Shown: positions 41,474 to 50,433, counted from the stretch's first letter. The stretch is DNA of 64,000 bases from Treponema sp. (GCA_016290995.1 JAEEVR010000004.1:62001-126000); one strand, 5' to 3'. A program made the numbers and translations. Notes: generated by a model from the sequence alone, not told the origin.

Positions 41474-43242
41474 ACAAATTTAGGCAGTTTTTAGCGTTTT
41501 TCTCGATTTTTTTCCTTGCGGGGCTTGTTTTTGGCCAGGAACAGGACCAAAGCCTTTTGTCTGACATCGACTTGGGCCAAGCCTCTTATTCTTGGCTTAG
41601 CGTAAAAAGCGGAAAATCCCTTTGCCGCCCGGTCAGGACTTCGTACGGCTGGCTTGACTTGACTGACGGAAAGATGGTCAGCGCGATTAGCGAAAGCGGA
41701 AAGGTCGTATGGCAAAAGGGCCTTCCTTATTCGCCCCTGCCCTTGATCAGCGCCGCGCCCGGCGACTTTTCGTATGTCGCGCTAAGGAACAAGAAAATCT
41801 GCCTTTTAAATCATTCCGGCCTTGTCCTTTGGCAAAGAGCCGTGGACTTTGACCCGGTATGGCCTGTTTTGCCGGGACGGGACGGCCGCGCCTTTGTCTT
41901 TGGAAAAACAGAGGCCGCCTGCCTTGGAGTTAACGGAATCCTTAAGTGGAAGCAAAAAATCGAGCCGGTTTCGCAAAGCCTTGCCCCTGTCCAAGCCAAC
42001 GACGGAAGCGTCATGGTATTTTTGGAAGCCATGGTTGACGGAAAGACGGCGGCCTTGCGCTACGGTCCTTTTGGAGAGCTGTTGGAAAGAATCGTTTTCT
42101 CGGGAAAGGTTGTCGGCGCGGCCGCAATGCAAGACGGCGCCTTGCTGGCCTTTGACGACGGAAGCCTTGGCCTTTGCTCGGTTGACCAAAAGAACGAGGC
42201 CCAGTCCCAGTGGCTTATAAAAGGAGCGGCTTTTGGCGGAAAAATCCTCTTTGAAGAATGCGACTCGCCTTTTAGGATTGCCGTCGCCTCGTGTTCCGGA
42301 GCGGGAACGAAAGTCGCCGTTGTGGACTCAAAAAAGGCCGAGGCGTCCTTAGTTTTTGACGTTCCCGAAATCAAAAGCCTTGAATATTTTTCTTGCTCAA
42401 AGGACGGCTTTTTTGTCGCCTCGGCCGGCTTTGCGGCGATCCATTCCTCCGACGGGAAAAGGATTCGCGGCGTGAAATTTCCTCCAAAAGCGAAAAGCTG
42501 CGACTGGGACTACTGCCTTTACGGAAATTCGGGCTTTGTGATTTTTACTTGCAAAAACTGGAACGCTATCGGCTACAAGGTCTTGAAGGCGGCGCTTGCC
42601 TCCAAAAAAAAGCCTTTGCCGGACAAAAGCTACAAGGCCTTTTACCAAGGCCAAAGCCAAGATTTCGCCCGGATTAGGTCGGCGGCCGGCGTCGCCCGCA
42701 AGGAATCCTTGGAGGCCGGAAACTACGGCCTAAAGGAAAAGCTTTACCTCTTTGACAACGACTGGATTGTGGGCGACTGGATAAAAAAGACCCTAAGCAA
42801 AAACAGCGTCGGAGCCAGCGCCACCTTGGACCAAGACGAGCTTTTTTCGTTTAACCTAAGCGAATCGACGGCGGCGATCGGCATGCTGGGCCTTTTTGGC
42901 GGCGGCGAGCAAAGCAAAACTTTGGCAAAAATCCTTTCTATCACTTCCGACGAAAGCGTCCTCCTCCCCGCCTTAAAGGCTGTCCAGGATTGCGGCTACG
43001 ACCCAAGCGGCGCCTTGATTGACTCGATTGAGCTTTTGATAAAGAACACGCAAGCCTCCCAAGAGACCCTTTTGAGCGAGCTCTGCGCCGCGCTTTATTC
43101 GGTTTGCCGCTTTATGGGGCGGCCAACGATAAACAGCAAGGGAATGAAGATTTTGTCAACATTGCAGTTCCCGCAATACCCAAAAAGCGCCCGGGATAAC
43201 GCCCGAAAAATTTACGAAAAACTTGCGGAATTAAAGATATAG
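41458..43242 (+). CDS. Secreted beta-propeller protein with helical C-terminus
   Basis: The product has 594 residues with a signal peptide (FLAFFSIFFLAGLVFGQ; cleavage about residue 26). The central 350 residues are PQQ/WD-like propeller repeats built around ISESGKVVWQKGLP, LLNHSGLVLWQRAVD and LGVNGILKWKQKIE, read as successive blades. From about residue 440 an alpha-helical region with HEAT-like hairpins follows (AAIGMLGLFGGG..., LLPALKAVQDCGYDP). It starts within the end of rlmD (16-base overlap) and is followed after 26 bases by the P83/100 gene. It is probably periplasmic; function unknown. Confidence 0.8.
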   Translation: MYKKLDKFRQFLAFFSIFFLAGLVFGQEQDQSLLSDIDLGQASYSWLSVKSGKSLCRPVRTSYGWLDLTDGKMVSAISESGKVVWQKGLPYSPLPLISAAPGDFSYVALRNKKICLLNHSGLVLWQRAVDFDPVWPVLPGRDGRAFVFGKTEAACLGVNGILKWKQKIEPVSQSLAPVQANDGSVMVFLEAMVDGKTAALRYGPFGELLERIVFSGKVVGAAAMQDGALLAFDDGSLGLCSVDQKNEAQSQWLIKGAAFGGKILFEECDSPFRIAVASCSGAGTKVAVVDSKKAEASLVFDVPEIKSLEYFSCSKDGFFVASAGFAAIHSSDGKRIRGVKFPPKAKSCDWDYCLYGNSGFVIFTCKNWNAIGYKVLKAALASKKKPLPDKSYKAFYQGQSQDFARIRSAAGVARKESLEAGNYGLKEKLYLFDNDWIVGDWIKKTLSKNSVGASATLDQDELFSFNLSESTAAIGMLGLFGGGEQSKTLAKILSITSDESVLLPALKAVQDCGYDPSGALIDSIELLIKNTQASQETLLSELCAALYSVCRFMGRPTINSKGMKILSTLQFPQYPKSARDNARKIYEKLAELKI

Positions 43243-43268
43243 TGATACAATATAGATAGGAGTTAATA

Positions 43269-44945
43269 ATGAAAAAACTTGGACTTGTCGCAATGGCCCT
43301 TCTTTTTGCCGCCGCCAATTTTTACGCCGCGCAGGTAAACGAAGAGGAATTGAAGTCTGTCTCGCAGACAATCGAATTTGAAAACTACACAGGACCGCAC
43401 GCCCGTGTTGACACGCTTGAGGCGATTAAGGGAATCGGCTCCTCTCTAGGAAAAGAGGTTGCAAAAGATTCCGCAAAGGCCGCCAATGTCGGAAACCAGG
43501 CCAAATACTATGTAATCCACGCGATTGACTCAAGCGTAAAAGAAAAGCTCGACGCTGACATTTTGATCTTGGGTTCGGGAGCGGAAGTTGACCACATCAG
43601 AAACTTGAGGCACATCATCGCCTCTTACTTGTCTTCCGCCTACTCTTACAGCGAGTCTGACGCCGAGGCGATCGCCACGTTCGTCACTGTTTACAACGCC
43701 GTTTACCGCAAGAACCTTGACGTATTCAAGTCAAAGTACAAGGAAGTTGTCGTAAACAACCTCACCGCCGAAAAGTGCGGCCTTTCGACAAAATGGTCTG
43801 AATGGCCCGGCCAAAGCCAAATCGTCATTCCGGTTTCGGACGCTTCCGGCGGACTTAGCGCTGTTGACACAAGCGTCATCAGCGACAAAGAAGTCGTAAA
43901 CTCAATGAAGGAAGAAGACGGAAAGAACATCGACGACCGCAAAAAGATGGTTGACATAAAAGAGCGCGAGGCCGAAAAAGCCAGCGAAAAAGCCCAGGAG
44001 TCTCAAAAGAAAGCGACTGAGCAGCAAAAGACTGCCGACGCCGAAAAGAAAAAGGCTGACGAAAAGAAGCAAGAGACAAAGCAGGCTCAAAAGAAAGCTG
44101 ACGACGCTCAGAAAAAGGCTGACGAGTCTAAGAAAAAGGCCCAAGAAAATCCCAAGGACAAAGAGGCTCAAAAACAAGCCCAGCAAGACCAAAAGGAAGC
44201 TGACAAGGCCAAAGAAAAGGTAGAAGAAGCCAAGAAGGAAGAAAAGGCCGCCGAAGAAAAGGCCGATGAAGCCCAAAAGAAGGCTGACGAATCAAAGAAG
44301 GAAGCGGAAAGCCAGCAGGCCGCCGCCGACAAAAAGCAGAACGAAGCCCAAGAAGAGCGCAAGGAAATCGCCAAGGACCAGGAAAAGGTAGCCGCCGAAG
44401 AAAAGGCCGCCGCCTCGGCCGCCAGCGTATACGGACTTAAGTTGGTTGACTCAAAGCTCAACTCGCAAATCGTTAAGGTAAACACTGACGACGGCGTCAT
44501 CCTTAAGCAGAGCCCTGTAAAGGTAATCAAGAACCGCGCGATGAGCCAGACAGGCAAAGGCTTTATCGCCGTGGCCGGAGAAAATTCTGGCAAGGGCGCA
44601 GTTAAGTTGGTATTGATTGACCCCGAGTCGCTTGAGATTGTTCAGGAATCGGAAGAAGTTCTTGCCGACAATTCAGTCTTGCTTGAAGACGGCGGCAGCT
44701 ACCTTGTAGTGATCAAGGACGCGCTTGGATACGTTGTTGGAAAATACGGCGCTGACTTAAAGCTTCAGGTTAAGAGCCCCGTTCCGATCAACCCCGCCTC
44801 GCCGATCATCAAGACTTCGGCCGGCTACATGGTTACGGATTTGACCGGAAATCCCTTGGTATTGAACGCCAATGATTTGTCGTTGACTTTCAAGAAGGCT
44901 GTTGGAGCCGCCAAGAATCTTACCAATTCGTCAAAGAAAAAATAA
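43269..44945 (+). CDS. P83/100-family antigen
   Basis: The product has 558 residues with a signal peptide (residues 1-20). The N-terminal domain (21-200, VNEEELKSVSQTIEFENYTGPHARVDT in parts) and C-terminal domain (about 380-550) flank a long Lys/Glu/Ala/Asp/Gln-rich helix (about 215-375) with repeats such as EKASEKAQESQKKATEQQK. This is the architecture of the spirochaete P83/100 family (Borrelia p83/100 and the treponemal homologue). It is likely periplasmic or envelope-attached. A TAGGAG ribosome site is present. The repeat makes it an obvious size-variable region between strains. A terminator follows. Confidence 0.93.
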   Translation: MKKLGLVAMALLFAAANFYAAQVNEEELKSVSQTIEFENYTGPHARVDTLEAIKGIGSSLGKEVAKDSAKAANVGNQAKYYVIHAIDSSVKEKLDADILILGSGAEVDHIRNLRHIIASYLSSAYSYSESDAEAIATFVTVYNAVYRKNLDVFKSKYKEVVVNNLTAEKCGLSTKWSEWPGQSQIVIPVSDASGGLSAVDTSVISDKEVVNSMKEEDGKNIDDRKKMVDIKEREAEKASEKAQESQKKATEQQKTADAEKKKADEKKQETKQAQKKADDAQKKADESKKKAQENPKDKEAQKQAQQDQKEADKAKEKVEEAKKEEKAAEEKADEAQKKADESKKEAESQQAAADKKQNEAQEERKEIAKDQEKVAAEEKAAASAASVYGLKLVDSKLNSQIVKVNTDDGVILKQSPVKVIKNRAMSQTGKGFIAVAGENSGKGAVKLVLIDPESLEIVQESEEVLADNSVLLEDGGSYLVVIKDALGYVVGKYGADLKLQVKSPVPINPASPIIKTSAGYMVTDLTGNPLVLNANDLSLTFKKAVGAAKNLTNSSKKK

Positions 44946-44980
44946 TCCAATTCGCCGCGTAAATGCGGCGCTAGATTAAA

Positions 44981-45012
44981 AAAAAGGCCGCCTTTTGGGC
45001 GGTCTTTTTTTT
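44981..45012. terminator. Bidirectional terminator between P83/100 gene and dnaB
   Basis: The stem GGCCGCC/GGCGGTC (44986-44992 and 44998-45004) has an A-run before and a T-run after, so it works on both strands. Confidence 0.85.
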
Positions 45013-45030
45013 GTCGTTTGGCGCAAGCGC

Positions 45031-46362
45031 TTATTGCTCTTCGTCGGAAGCGGCGTTTTCAAACTTGGTGTAAGCCGGAATAAAGGTAAGCGGAACGTCG
45101 CCCGTCGAGCCGTTTCGCTGCTTGGCGACGACAAGTTTGGCCTCTTGCGCCGGCTCGTTGTAGTCCTTTAATCGTTCTCGGTGAAGGAACATTACGACGT
45201 CGGCGTCTTGTTCGATTGAGCCTGAACCGCGCAACTGCGCCAAGTTTGGCTCGTTTCCTTCTGCGTCGCGGGCAACTTGGCACAAGGCGACGATCGGTAT
45301 TTTTAGTTCGCGGGCCAAGGCCTTTAGCGACTTTGAAACTTCGCTTTGCGCTTCAAAAACTTTTGCGTTTGCGTTCTCAACTCCAATCAAGCCGATGTAG
45401 TCTATAAAAATAATTTTTACGCCTTTTTCAACAACGATGCGCCTTGCCATCGCCCGCAAGTCCAAAAGCTGCATGTTGGGTTGGTCTACGATGTAAAGCG
45501 GCGCCTTAAAGATGCGGCCCGCGGCGTCTTGCAATTTTTGAAAGTCGCTCATGCTAAGCATGCCGCTTCTAAGCTTGTGGCCGGGCACCCTAGCCTCTTG
45601 GCTTAAAAGGCGCTGGCCGATCATTTGGTAAGACATTTCCAAAGAGAAAAAGCCGCAAGGAATCTTTTTTTCTACCGTGATGTATTGCATCATGGACAAG
45701 GCCATGGCGGTTTTTCCGATTGAAGGGCGCGCGCCAAGAATGATCAATTCTTCGTTTTGGAAGCCGCTTGTCATTGTGTCCAACTTTCCGATGCCGCAAG
45801 GAATTCCTGTGTAGGCCTCTTTTTTGTTGTAGCGCTCTTCTATCAAGGTCAATGTCTCGCCGATAAGCTTTGCGGCTTCGTGGACTTCTACCGATTCGTT
45901 TTTTTCGCTAAGGCTGAATATTTTCTTTTCGGCTTCTTCCAAAATAAGGCGGCTTTCGCGGCTTTTGTCAAAGCTAAAAGCCTTTAGTTCTTCGGACATT
46001 TTTATCAAGTCGCGCCTGATGGCCATGTCCAAGACGATTTGCGCGTAATATTCGATGTTCGCGCTGGTGGGAACGGTGTCTGACAAGGCGGCGATGTATG
46101 CCGCTCCCCCCGCTTCTTGCAGCTTGTTTGTTTTTGTAAGCTCGTTGATCAGCGTCAACGCGTCGCCATGAACGCTTTGCCTAAAAAGCGAAACCATGGC
46201 TTCAAAGATGATTTGGTTTTGGTAGGAGTAGAATCTGTCGCTTTGAAGCAAGGATATAACGTTGTTTACAGAACCCCAGTCCAAGAGCATGGCGCCCAAG
46301 ACCGCTTGCTCAGCCTCTAGGTTGTGCGGCGGAACTTTGTCTTTTAGTCCTTGGTATTCCAC
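45031..46362 (-). CDS. dnaB: Replicative DNA helicase DnaB
   Basis: The product has 443 residues. The N-terminal domain (residues 10-110, PPHNLEAEQAVLGAMLLD) is followed by a RecA-fold domain with Walker A GARPSIGKTAMAL, Walker B IIFIDYIGL and the C-terminal GSGSIEQDADVVMFLHRE. It unwinds DNA at the fork and works with DnaG. It is separated from rplI by 150 bases with two hairpins, so it may be partly uncoupled from the ribosomal-protein genes in front of it. The acidic tail (NAASDEEQ) is short. Confidence 0.97.
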   Translation of the reverse strand: MEYQGLKDKVPPHNLEAEQAVLGAMLLDWGSVNNVISLLQSDRFYSYQNQIIFEAMVSLFRQSVHGDALTLINELTKTNKLQEAGGAAYIAALSDTVPTSANIEYYAQIVLDMAIRRDLIKMSEELKAFSFDKSRESRLILEEAEKKIFSLSEKNESVEVHEAAKLIGETLTLIEERYNKKEAYTGIPCGIGKLDTMTSGFQNEELIILGARPSIGKTAMALSMMQYITVEKKIPCGFFSLEMSYQMIGQRLLSQEARVPGHKLRSGMLSMSDFQKLQDAAGRIFKAPLYIVDQPNMQLLDLRAMARRIVVEKGVKIIFIDYIGLIGVENANAKVFEAQSEVSKSLKALARELKIPIVALCQVARDAEGNEPNLAQLRGSGSIEQDADVVMFLHRERLKDYNEPAQEAKLVVAKQRNGSTGDVPLTFIPAYTKFENAASDEEQ

Positions 46363-46433
46363 AGATTTGCCCCCTTTTATCTACGTGTTTTCAACAAATT
46401 CTCAACAAGTCGTCCATAGCCTTTAAAGACGAC

Positions 46434-46469
46434 AAAAGCGACAGACTTGACCTAAGTCAAATCCGTCGC
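46434..46469 (-). terminator. Imperfect hairpin followed by T4 between rplI and dnaB
   Basis: The minus strand can fold GCGACGGATTTGAC-TTAG-GTCAAGTCTGTCGC (46438-46469) and is followed by TTTT. It may be an attenuator lowering dnaB transcription relative to the ribosomal-protein genes. Confidence 0.5.
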
Positions 46470-46482
46470 TTGTTGCAACGCA

Positions 46483-46512
46483 AATAATCGCCGCCGTTAC
46501 GCGGCGATTATT
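46483..46512 (-). terminator. 12-bp hairpin directly after the rplI stop codon
   Basis: AATAATCGCCGC and GCGGCGATTATT pair around a 6-base loop. The T-run on the minus strand is poor, so it may be an mRNA-stability or partial termination element rather than a full terminator. Confidence 0.45.
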
Positions 46513-47076
46513 TTAGTTGGCGGCCGGGGCGCTTTCCTCAGCCTTTTCTTGAGCGGGAGCCTCAGCGTTGGCTTCGGCAGCCTTCTTTTCGGCGCGGGGC
46601 TTTTTCTCCGGCTCTTTCTTGCTTTCGTCAACCTGTCCCTTTACTTCAACATGAATCTCGGCGACAGCGTTTTCGTAAAGCTTAACGTTGATCTTGTATA
46701 CGCCAGTCTGCTTGATTGTGTTGCCAGGAATCTCAACGCGCTTGCGCTCAAATTCAAAGCCTTCTTTGGCAAGCAATTCGATGATTGTCTGGGCGCTGAC
46801 GGCTCCGTAGAGCTTTCCGCCGGCGCTGGCAGGAACTGTAACAGAAAGCGACAAGGCTTCCAACTTTTCTTTGTCGCTCTTGGCGGCTTCGCGCTTAGCG
46901 GCCTTGCGGGCTTCAATCTCAGCCTTGCGGCCTTCGAAGATGGCTACAACTTCCGGAGTGTACGGAAGAGCCAAGTTGCGCGGGAACAAAAAGTTGCGAG
47001 CGTATCCGTCGGCAACGACCTTTACGTCGCCTTCTTCACCCAAGTGGTTTACGTCTTTGTTAAGAATTACTTTCAT
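46513..47076 (-). CDS. rplI: 50S ribosomal protein L9 with charged C-terminal extension
   Basis: The product has 187 residues. The N-terminal rRNA-binding domain is standard ([30 protein letters not shown], read in parts). The connecting helix and C-terminal domain fill residues 40-150. The last 35-40 residues are a Glu/Ala/Lys-rich tail ([20 protein letters not shown]) beyond the usual 150. It is the fourth gene of rpsF-ssb-rpsR-rplI. A GGAG site precedes the ATG. Confidence 0.96.
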   Translation of the reverse strand: MKVILNKDVNHLGEEGDVKVVADGYARNFLFPRNLALPYTPEVVAIFEGRKAEIEARKAAKREAAKSDKEKLEALSLSVTVPASAGGKLYGAVSAQTIIELLAKEGFEFERKRVEIPGNTIKQTGVYKINVKLYENAVAEIHVEVKGQVDESKKEPEKKPRAEKKAAEANAEAPAQEKAEESAPAAN

Positions 47077-47097
47077 TTTCCATGCTCCTCGTTAAAA

Positions 47098-47430
47098 TTA
47101 GTCCGCTACGAACGGAAGCAAGCAGATGTTGCGGGCGCGCTTGATGGCGCTGGCAAGCTCTCTCTGGTGCTTGGCGCAAGTGCCTGTAATGCGGCGAGGA
47201 AGAATCTTGCCGCGCTCTGTTGTATAGCGGCGCAAGCCGTCGGCGTCTTTGTAGTCGATCTTTGTCTTGTTAGAGCAAAAGCGGCAAACTTTCTTGTGGA
47301 AAGCGAACTTGCCCTTGGCTCCGCGTCCGCGTCCTTCGCCGTCGCGTCCGGCTTCGGCGAGGTTCTTTTCATTTACGAGAGACGCGTCGGCGTCTTTATT
47401 TTCAACAGGTTCTACTGTCTGGTCTGACAT
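47098..47430 (-). CDS. rpsR: 30S ribosomal protein S18 with N-terminal extension
   Basis: The product has 110 residues, against about 75-80 for most S18. The core is clear: KVCRFC...[23 protein letters not shown] and [19 protein letters not shown]. Two CxxC-type Cys plus the later Cys suggest the zinc-binding C+ form. The first 35 residues are acidic then Gly/Arg-rich ([11 protein letters not shown]), an extension without known function. It pairs with S6 on the 30S platform. Confidence 0.96.
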   Translation of the reverse strand: MSDQTVEPVENKDADASLVNEKNLAEAGRDGEGRGRGAKGKFAFHKKVCRFCSNKTKIDYKDADGLRRYTTERGKILPRRITGTCAKHQRELASAIKRARNICLLPFVAD

Positions 47431-47448
47431 AATTTACTCCTATAAAAA

Positions 47449-47934
47449 TTAGAATGGAATGTCTTCCGGAAAACCGCCGTCATCCGCTGGATAGGGAGCG
47501 TCGTTGTCTGGATAGCTTTGGGCGGGCTGCTGAGGCCTGGGCTGGAATCTGGGCGAACCACCTAAATCGGAGCCGCTAGAGGCTCCCTCGCCTTTTCCGC
47601 CAAGGAGTTGAACGTTGTTTGCGACAATGTTCACTCTGCTGTTTGTCTTTCCGTCCTTTTCCCAACGATCCTGCCTAAGATAGCCTTCAATGGCAATCTG
47701 CTTACCCTTTAACAAGTAAGGCTTTAGGTTTTCCGCGGTTTTTCCCCAAATTGTTATATCGAAATAGCTTACTTCGTCGCTCCAAGAGCCGTCGGCGCCT
47801 TTGCGGCTGCGGTTAACGGCGATGCTGACATTGGCGCGGGCGGTGCCGTTCGGCAAATAAGCGAACGAACGCTCGTCTGATCCCAAATCGCGGGTGAGTC
47901 TTCCGATAAGAACAACGTGATTCAAGTCTGTCAT
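47449..47934 (-). CDS. ssb: Single-stranded DNA-binding protein
   Basis: The product has 161 residues. The OB-fold covers residues 1-108 (LNHVVLIGRLTRDLG ... YFDITIWGKTAENLKPYLLKGKQIAIEG, in parts). A Gly/Pro/Gln linker leads to the acidic tip GGFPEDIPF, the usual docking tail for replication and repair partners. It lies between rpsF and rpsR as in many bacteria, 26 bases after rpsF. Confidence 0.96.
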   Translation of the reverse strand: MTDLNHVVLIGRLTRDLGSDERSFAYLPNGTARANVSIAVNRSRKGADGSWSDEVSYFDITIWGKTAENLKPYLLKGKQIAIEGYLRQDRWEKDGKTNSRVNIVANNVQLLGGKGEGASSGSDLGGSPRFQPRPQQPAQSYPDNDAPYPADDGGFPEDIPF

Positions 47935-47960
47935 GCATGCCCTCCTGGATTTTTTGAAAT

Positions 47961-48242
47961 TTACTCTTCGATAAGAACGAACATGTGCTTAAGCAAGTCG
48001 TTGTTAAGCTTGAACTGAGCCGCAATCTCGGCGAGCTTGCCGGGGTTTGCGTTGACGTTCATCAAAACAAAGCGGCCTTTCTTTTGCTTTTTGATTTCGT
48101 AGGTCAAATCGCGGTCGCCAAAGGGCTCTTCCTTTGCGATTTCCGCTCCAAACTGAGAAAGGACTTGGCGAACTGTCTCCAATCCCTTCTTGGACCGATC
48201 TTCGTCTAACGGAAAGATGGTCATAAGTTCATACTTTCTCAT
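47961..48242 (-). CDS. rpsF: 30S ribosomal protein S6
   Basis: The product has 93 residues. MRKYELMTIFPLDEDRSK, DLTYEIKKQKKGRFVLMNV and the final FKLNNDLLKHMFVLIEE match S6. It binds 16S rRNA together with S18. An AGGAG ribosome site lies 5-6 bases before the ATG. It is the first gene of its operon, behind a leader of about 75 bases with two small hairpins. Confidence 0.96.
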   Translation of the reverse strand: MRKYELMTIFPLDEDRSKKGLETVRQVLSQFGAEIAKEEPFGDRDLTYEIKKQKKGRFVLMNVNANPGKLAEIAAQFKLNNDLLKHMFVLIEE

Positions 48243-48315
48243 AAAAACTCCTTATGGTCTTTATAGGCGCTGTCTGCGCCCGGAAACTGCCTAAGCAGCT
48301 TCAAGGTGGTGATGT
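48243..48315 (-). promoter_or_regulatory. Leader of the rpsF operon, possible S6:S18-binding element
   Basis: The minus strand shows GCTGC-TTAG-GCAG(T), then TTTCCG, then GGCGC-AGACA-GCGCC. Many bacteria autoregulate this operon by an S6:S18 complex binding a leader with a CCG motif near a stem. The elements here are suggestive but I cannot fit the published consensus by eye. Confidence 0.35.
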
Positions 48316-48321
48316 TCTAGT

Positions 48322-48351
48322 AGAATAGCAAAAAAAGCCCCATCGTGTCAA
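48322..48351 (-). promoter_or_regulatory. Promoter of the rpsF-ssb-rpsR-rplI operon
   Basis: The minus strand reads TTGACA (48346-48351), 18 bases, TATTCT (48322-48327), followed by a leader of about 75 bases. Confidence 0.75.
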
Positions 48352-48387
48352 TACGCTCAAAAGAAAAAAAACACGGGCGGCTCTATA

Positions 48388-48416
48388 TTGACGAGAGCCC
48401 TTTTTGCCGATATATA
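48388..48416 (+). promoter_or_regulatory. Promoter of the ankyrin-protein gene
   Basis: TTGACG (48388-48393), 17 bases, TATATA (48411-48416), with TATAAT overlapping at 48413-48418 as an alternative -10. The ATG follows about 13-15 bases later. Confidence 0.5.
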
Positions 48417-48431
48417 ATATAGGTATAAATT

Positions 48432-49883
48432 ATGAAAAATCGATTCGCCGCGACACTTTTATTTTTGGCCGCTTTTATGGCCGCCCCTCTCTTTGCGGAA
48501 TCAAAGACGCAAAAAATGGAGTCTTTGATTCAAGAAGCCAGCGTAAAAAAAATAAAGAACATGATAGTAAAAAACCAGTCTTTGGCAGACGCCTCTTACG
48601 GCCAAAGCAAGGACTCGCTTTTAATCGTGGCGCTAAAGAACAACAGGGATTACGAGGTTGTAAAGCTTTTGCTTGACGCGGGAGTGAATCCCAAAAAGCA
48701 AAACGCTGACGGAGACAACGCGATCGTTTACGCGGCAAAATGCGGAGCCGACGCAAAAATTTTGGACGAGTTGATCGGTTACGACACGGTTCTTCCCTTT
48801 CAACGAAAGAACCGCATCTTAAAAAAGAACAAGGAAGGAATGAGCGCCCTTGACTACGCGACGCAAAATCAAAACGCGGAGCAAATCGCCGTAATCAACC
48901 GCTACTTGGGAATCGTGGACGAAGCCGCCGAAGAGCCGGTCGTAGAAAGCGCCGCCGTTCCGGAGCCAGCCCATGAGGCCGCTGCGCCGACTCCGGCGCC
49001 GGAAGTTGCTGCCCCTCAAACGCCGGCCGCGGCAGAACCCGCTCCGGAAATTGTCGCTCCGGCAGCGATTGTCGCCGCCGTTCCGGAAGAAAGCCCTGAG
49101 CCAGAGCCCGCTCCCGTCGAAGCGGAAATCCTTCCGCCTCAAAACGGAGAGGACTTGCAAAAAGCCGCGGCAGAAGCGGCAGCCCGCGCCAAAAAGCCCA
49201 ACAGGCGCGTTTATCTTTTTGAAGGAATCGCGGCCTTTGACACATACGACACAAAAACACAAACAAAAACTTTGATCGCCGAGCCGAACAAGGCTGGCCC
49301 CAACGGCAGAACGCTTTTGCAAAAAGCCGCCTCGCAAGACGACTTGAATATGATCAACCTTCTAAAAGAATCCAAGGCTGACTTTAACTTGGCCGACCGC
49401 GAGGGATATTCGCCCTTGATGTACGCCGCCCGCTTTGCAAAAAAGCCTGAGACTGTCGCGCTTCTTTTGTCTTGCGGAGCGGACGTAAAGGCTAAAAACC
49501 GCTTTGGCCTTAGCGCGATAGAAATCGCCGCGGCAGACAACAAGAATTCCCAAATCGTTGAAGCCCTTTTGGCAAAGTCGCAAACGCTTGACTCAAAGAA
49601 AGCCTTTGTAGCCGCGGTCGGCATGGGACGCTCCAACGACGTGATCCAAAAATTCTTGGACGCCGGAATGAACGTCAACGAAGTCTACAAGGGAAAGAGC
49701 CTTTTGATGTACGCCGCCGAAAGCAACAGCAACACGGACTGCATCGAATTCCTTTTGGAAAAAGGCGCCGACAAAACGATGCTTTCAAACGATTGGAAGG
49801 ACGCCTATTGGTTTGCCAGCCAAAATCCCAGCTTGCCCCACAACAACGTTTACTGGTCGCTTAACAACGCGGAGAAAAACTAA
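48432..49883 (+). CDS. Secreted ankyrin-repeat protein
   Basis: The product has 483 residues with a signal peptide (AATLLFLAAFMAAPLFA). Ankyrin-type repeats form two blocks: about residues 40-160 (SLLIVALKNNRDYEVVKLLL, NAIVYAAKCGADAKILDELI) and about 290-470 (RTLLQKAASQDDLNMINLL, SPLMYAARFAKKPETVALLL, KSLLMYAAESNSNTDCIEFLL, one repeat each). Between them is a Pro/Ala/Glu-rich linker of about 80 residues (165-245). It probably lies in the periplasm, where the linker could span wall or outer-membrane space. The stop shares one base with the rsmD start (TAATG). Confidence 0.88.
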   Translation: MKNRFAATLLFLAAFMAAPLFAESKTQKMESLIQEASVKKIKNMIVKNQSLADASYGQSKDSLLIVALKNNRDYEVVKLLLDAGVNPKKQNADGDNAIVYAAKCGADAKILDELIGYDTVLPFQRKNRILKKNKEGMSALDYATQNQNAEQIAVINRYLGIVDEAAEEPVVESAAVPEPAHEAAAPTPAPEVAAPQTPAAAEPAPEIVAPAAIVAAVPEESPEPEPAPVEAEILPPQNGEDLQKAAAEAAARAKKPNRRVYLFEGIAAFDTYDTKTQTKTLIAEPNKAGPNGRTLLQKAASQDDLNMINLLKESKADFNLADREGYSPLMYAARFAKKPETVALLLSCGADVKAKNRFGLSAIEIAAADNKNSQIVEALLAKSQTLDSKKAFVAAVGMGRSNDVIQKFLDAGMNVNEVYKGKSLLMYAAESNSNTDCIEFLLEKGADKTMLSNDWKDAYWFASQNPSLPHNNVYWSLNNAEKN

Positions 49884-50428
49884 TGCGCATTACAGGCGGC
49901 CAACTTAAAGGAAGAATCATCAAGTGCCCCGACGGAGTGATCAGGCCGGCGATGGACAGAATGCGCGAAAGCGTCTTTGCGATTCTTGGAGACCTTAGCG
50001 GAAAAAGTTGGCTGGACCTTTTTAGCGGTTCGGGAACAATCGCGATAGAGGCCGTATCGCGCGGCGCCGACCGCGTTGAGCTGTGCGAAAAAGACCGCCT
50101 CAAAATCAAAACGGTTTTGGACAACGTTTCAATCACTGAAAAAGAAATGGGCGTAAAAATAAAGTGTCATTTTATGGCGGTCGAACTTTTTGTCAAACGC
50201 TGCAAGTCGCAGTATGACTACATATTTTTTGACCCGCCCTTCCCTTACAAATTCCACGAACAGCTTGTGGCCGAAACAGCAAAGAAAAATCTATTGCTTG
50301 CGGGCGGCGCCATTATGGTCCACCGACCAGAAGAGCATTTTATGCCCGATAAAATTGAGAACCTTGTACGCTATGACCAAAGAGTTTACGGCCGAAGCAT
50401 CGTTGATTTTTACAAAATCGATTCTTAG
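49883..50428 (+). CDS. rsmD: 16S rRNA (guanine966-N2)-methyltransferase RsmD
   Basis: The product has 181 residues. MRITGGQLKGRII, RPAMDRMRESVF, LDLFSGSGTIAIEAVSRGA (SAM loop) and YIFFDPPF (catalytic N-DPPF type) identify RsmD. It methylates 16S rRNA in the small subunit. It is coupled to the ankyrin gene by one shared base. Its end is 5 bases from the convergent ligase gene. Confidence 0.95.
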   Translation: MRITGGQLKGRIIKCPDGVIRPAMDRMRESVFAILGDLSGKSWLDLFSGSGTIAIEAVSRGADRVELCEKDRLKIKTVLDNVSITEKEMGVKIKCHFMAVELFVKRCKSQYDYIFFDPPFPYKFHEQLVAETAKKNLLLAGGAIMVHRPEEHFMPDKIENLVRYDQRVYGRSIVDFYKIDS

Positions 50429-50433
50429 TCTTG

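Noticed and set aside
43980..44410. CRISPR-like short repeats
   Set aside because: The repeats are degenerate codon-level repeats inside the P83/100 gene, without constant repeat and spacer lengths.
46549..47427. 292-residue open frame on the plus strand over rplI and rpsR
   Set aside because: It is fully antisense to two well-supported ribosomal-protein genes, with no ribosome site or recognisable motif.
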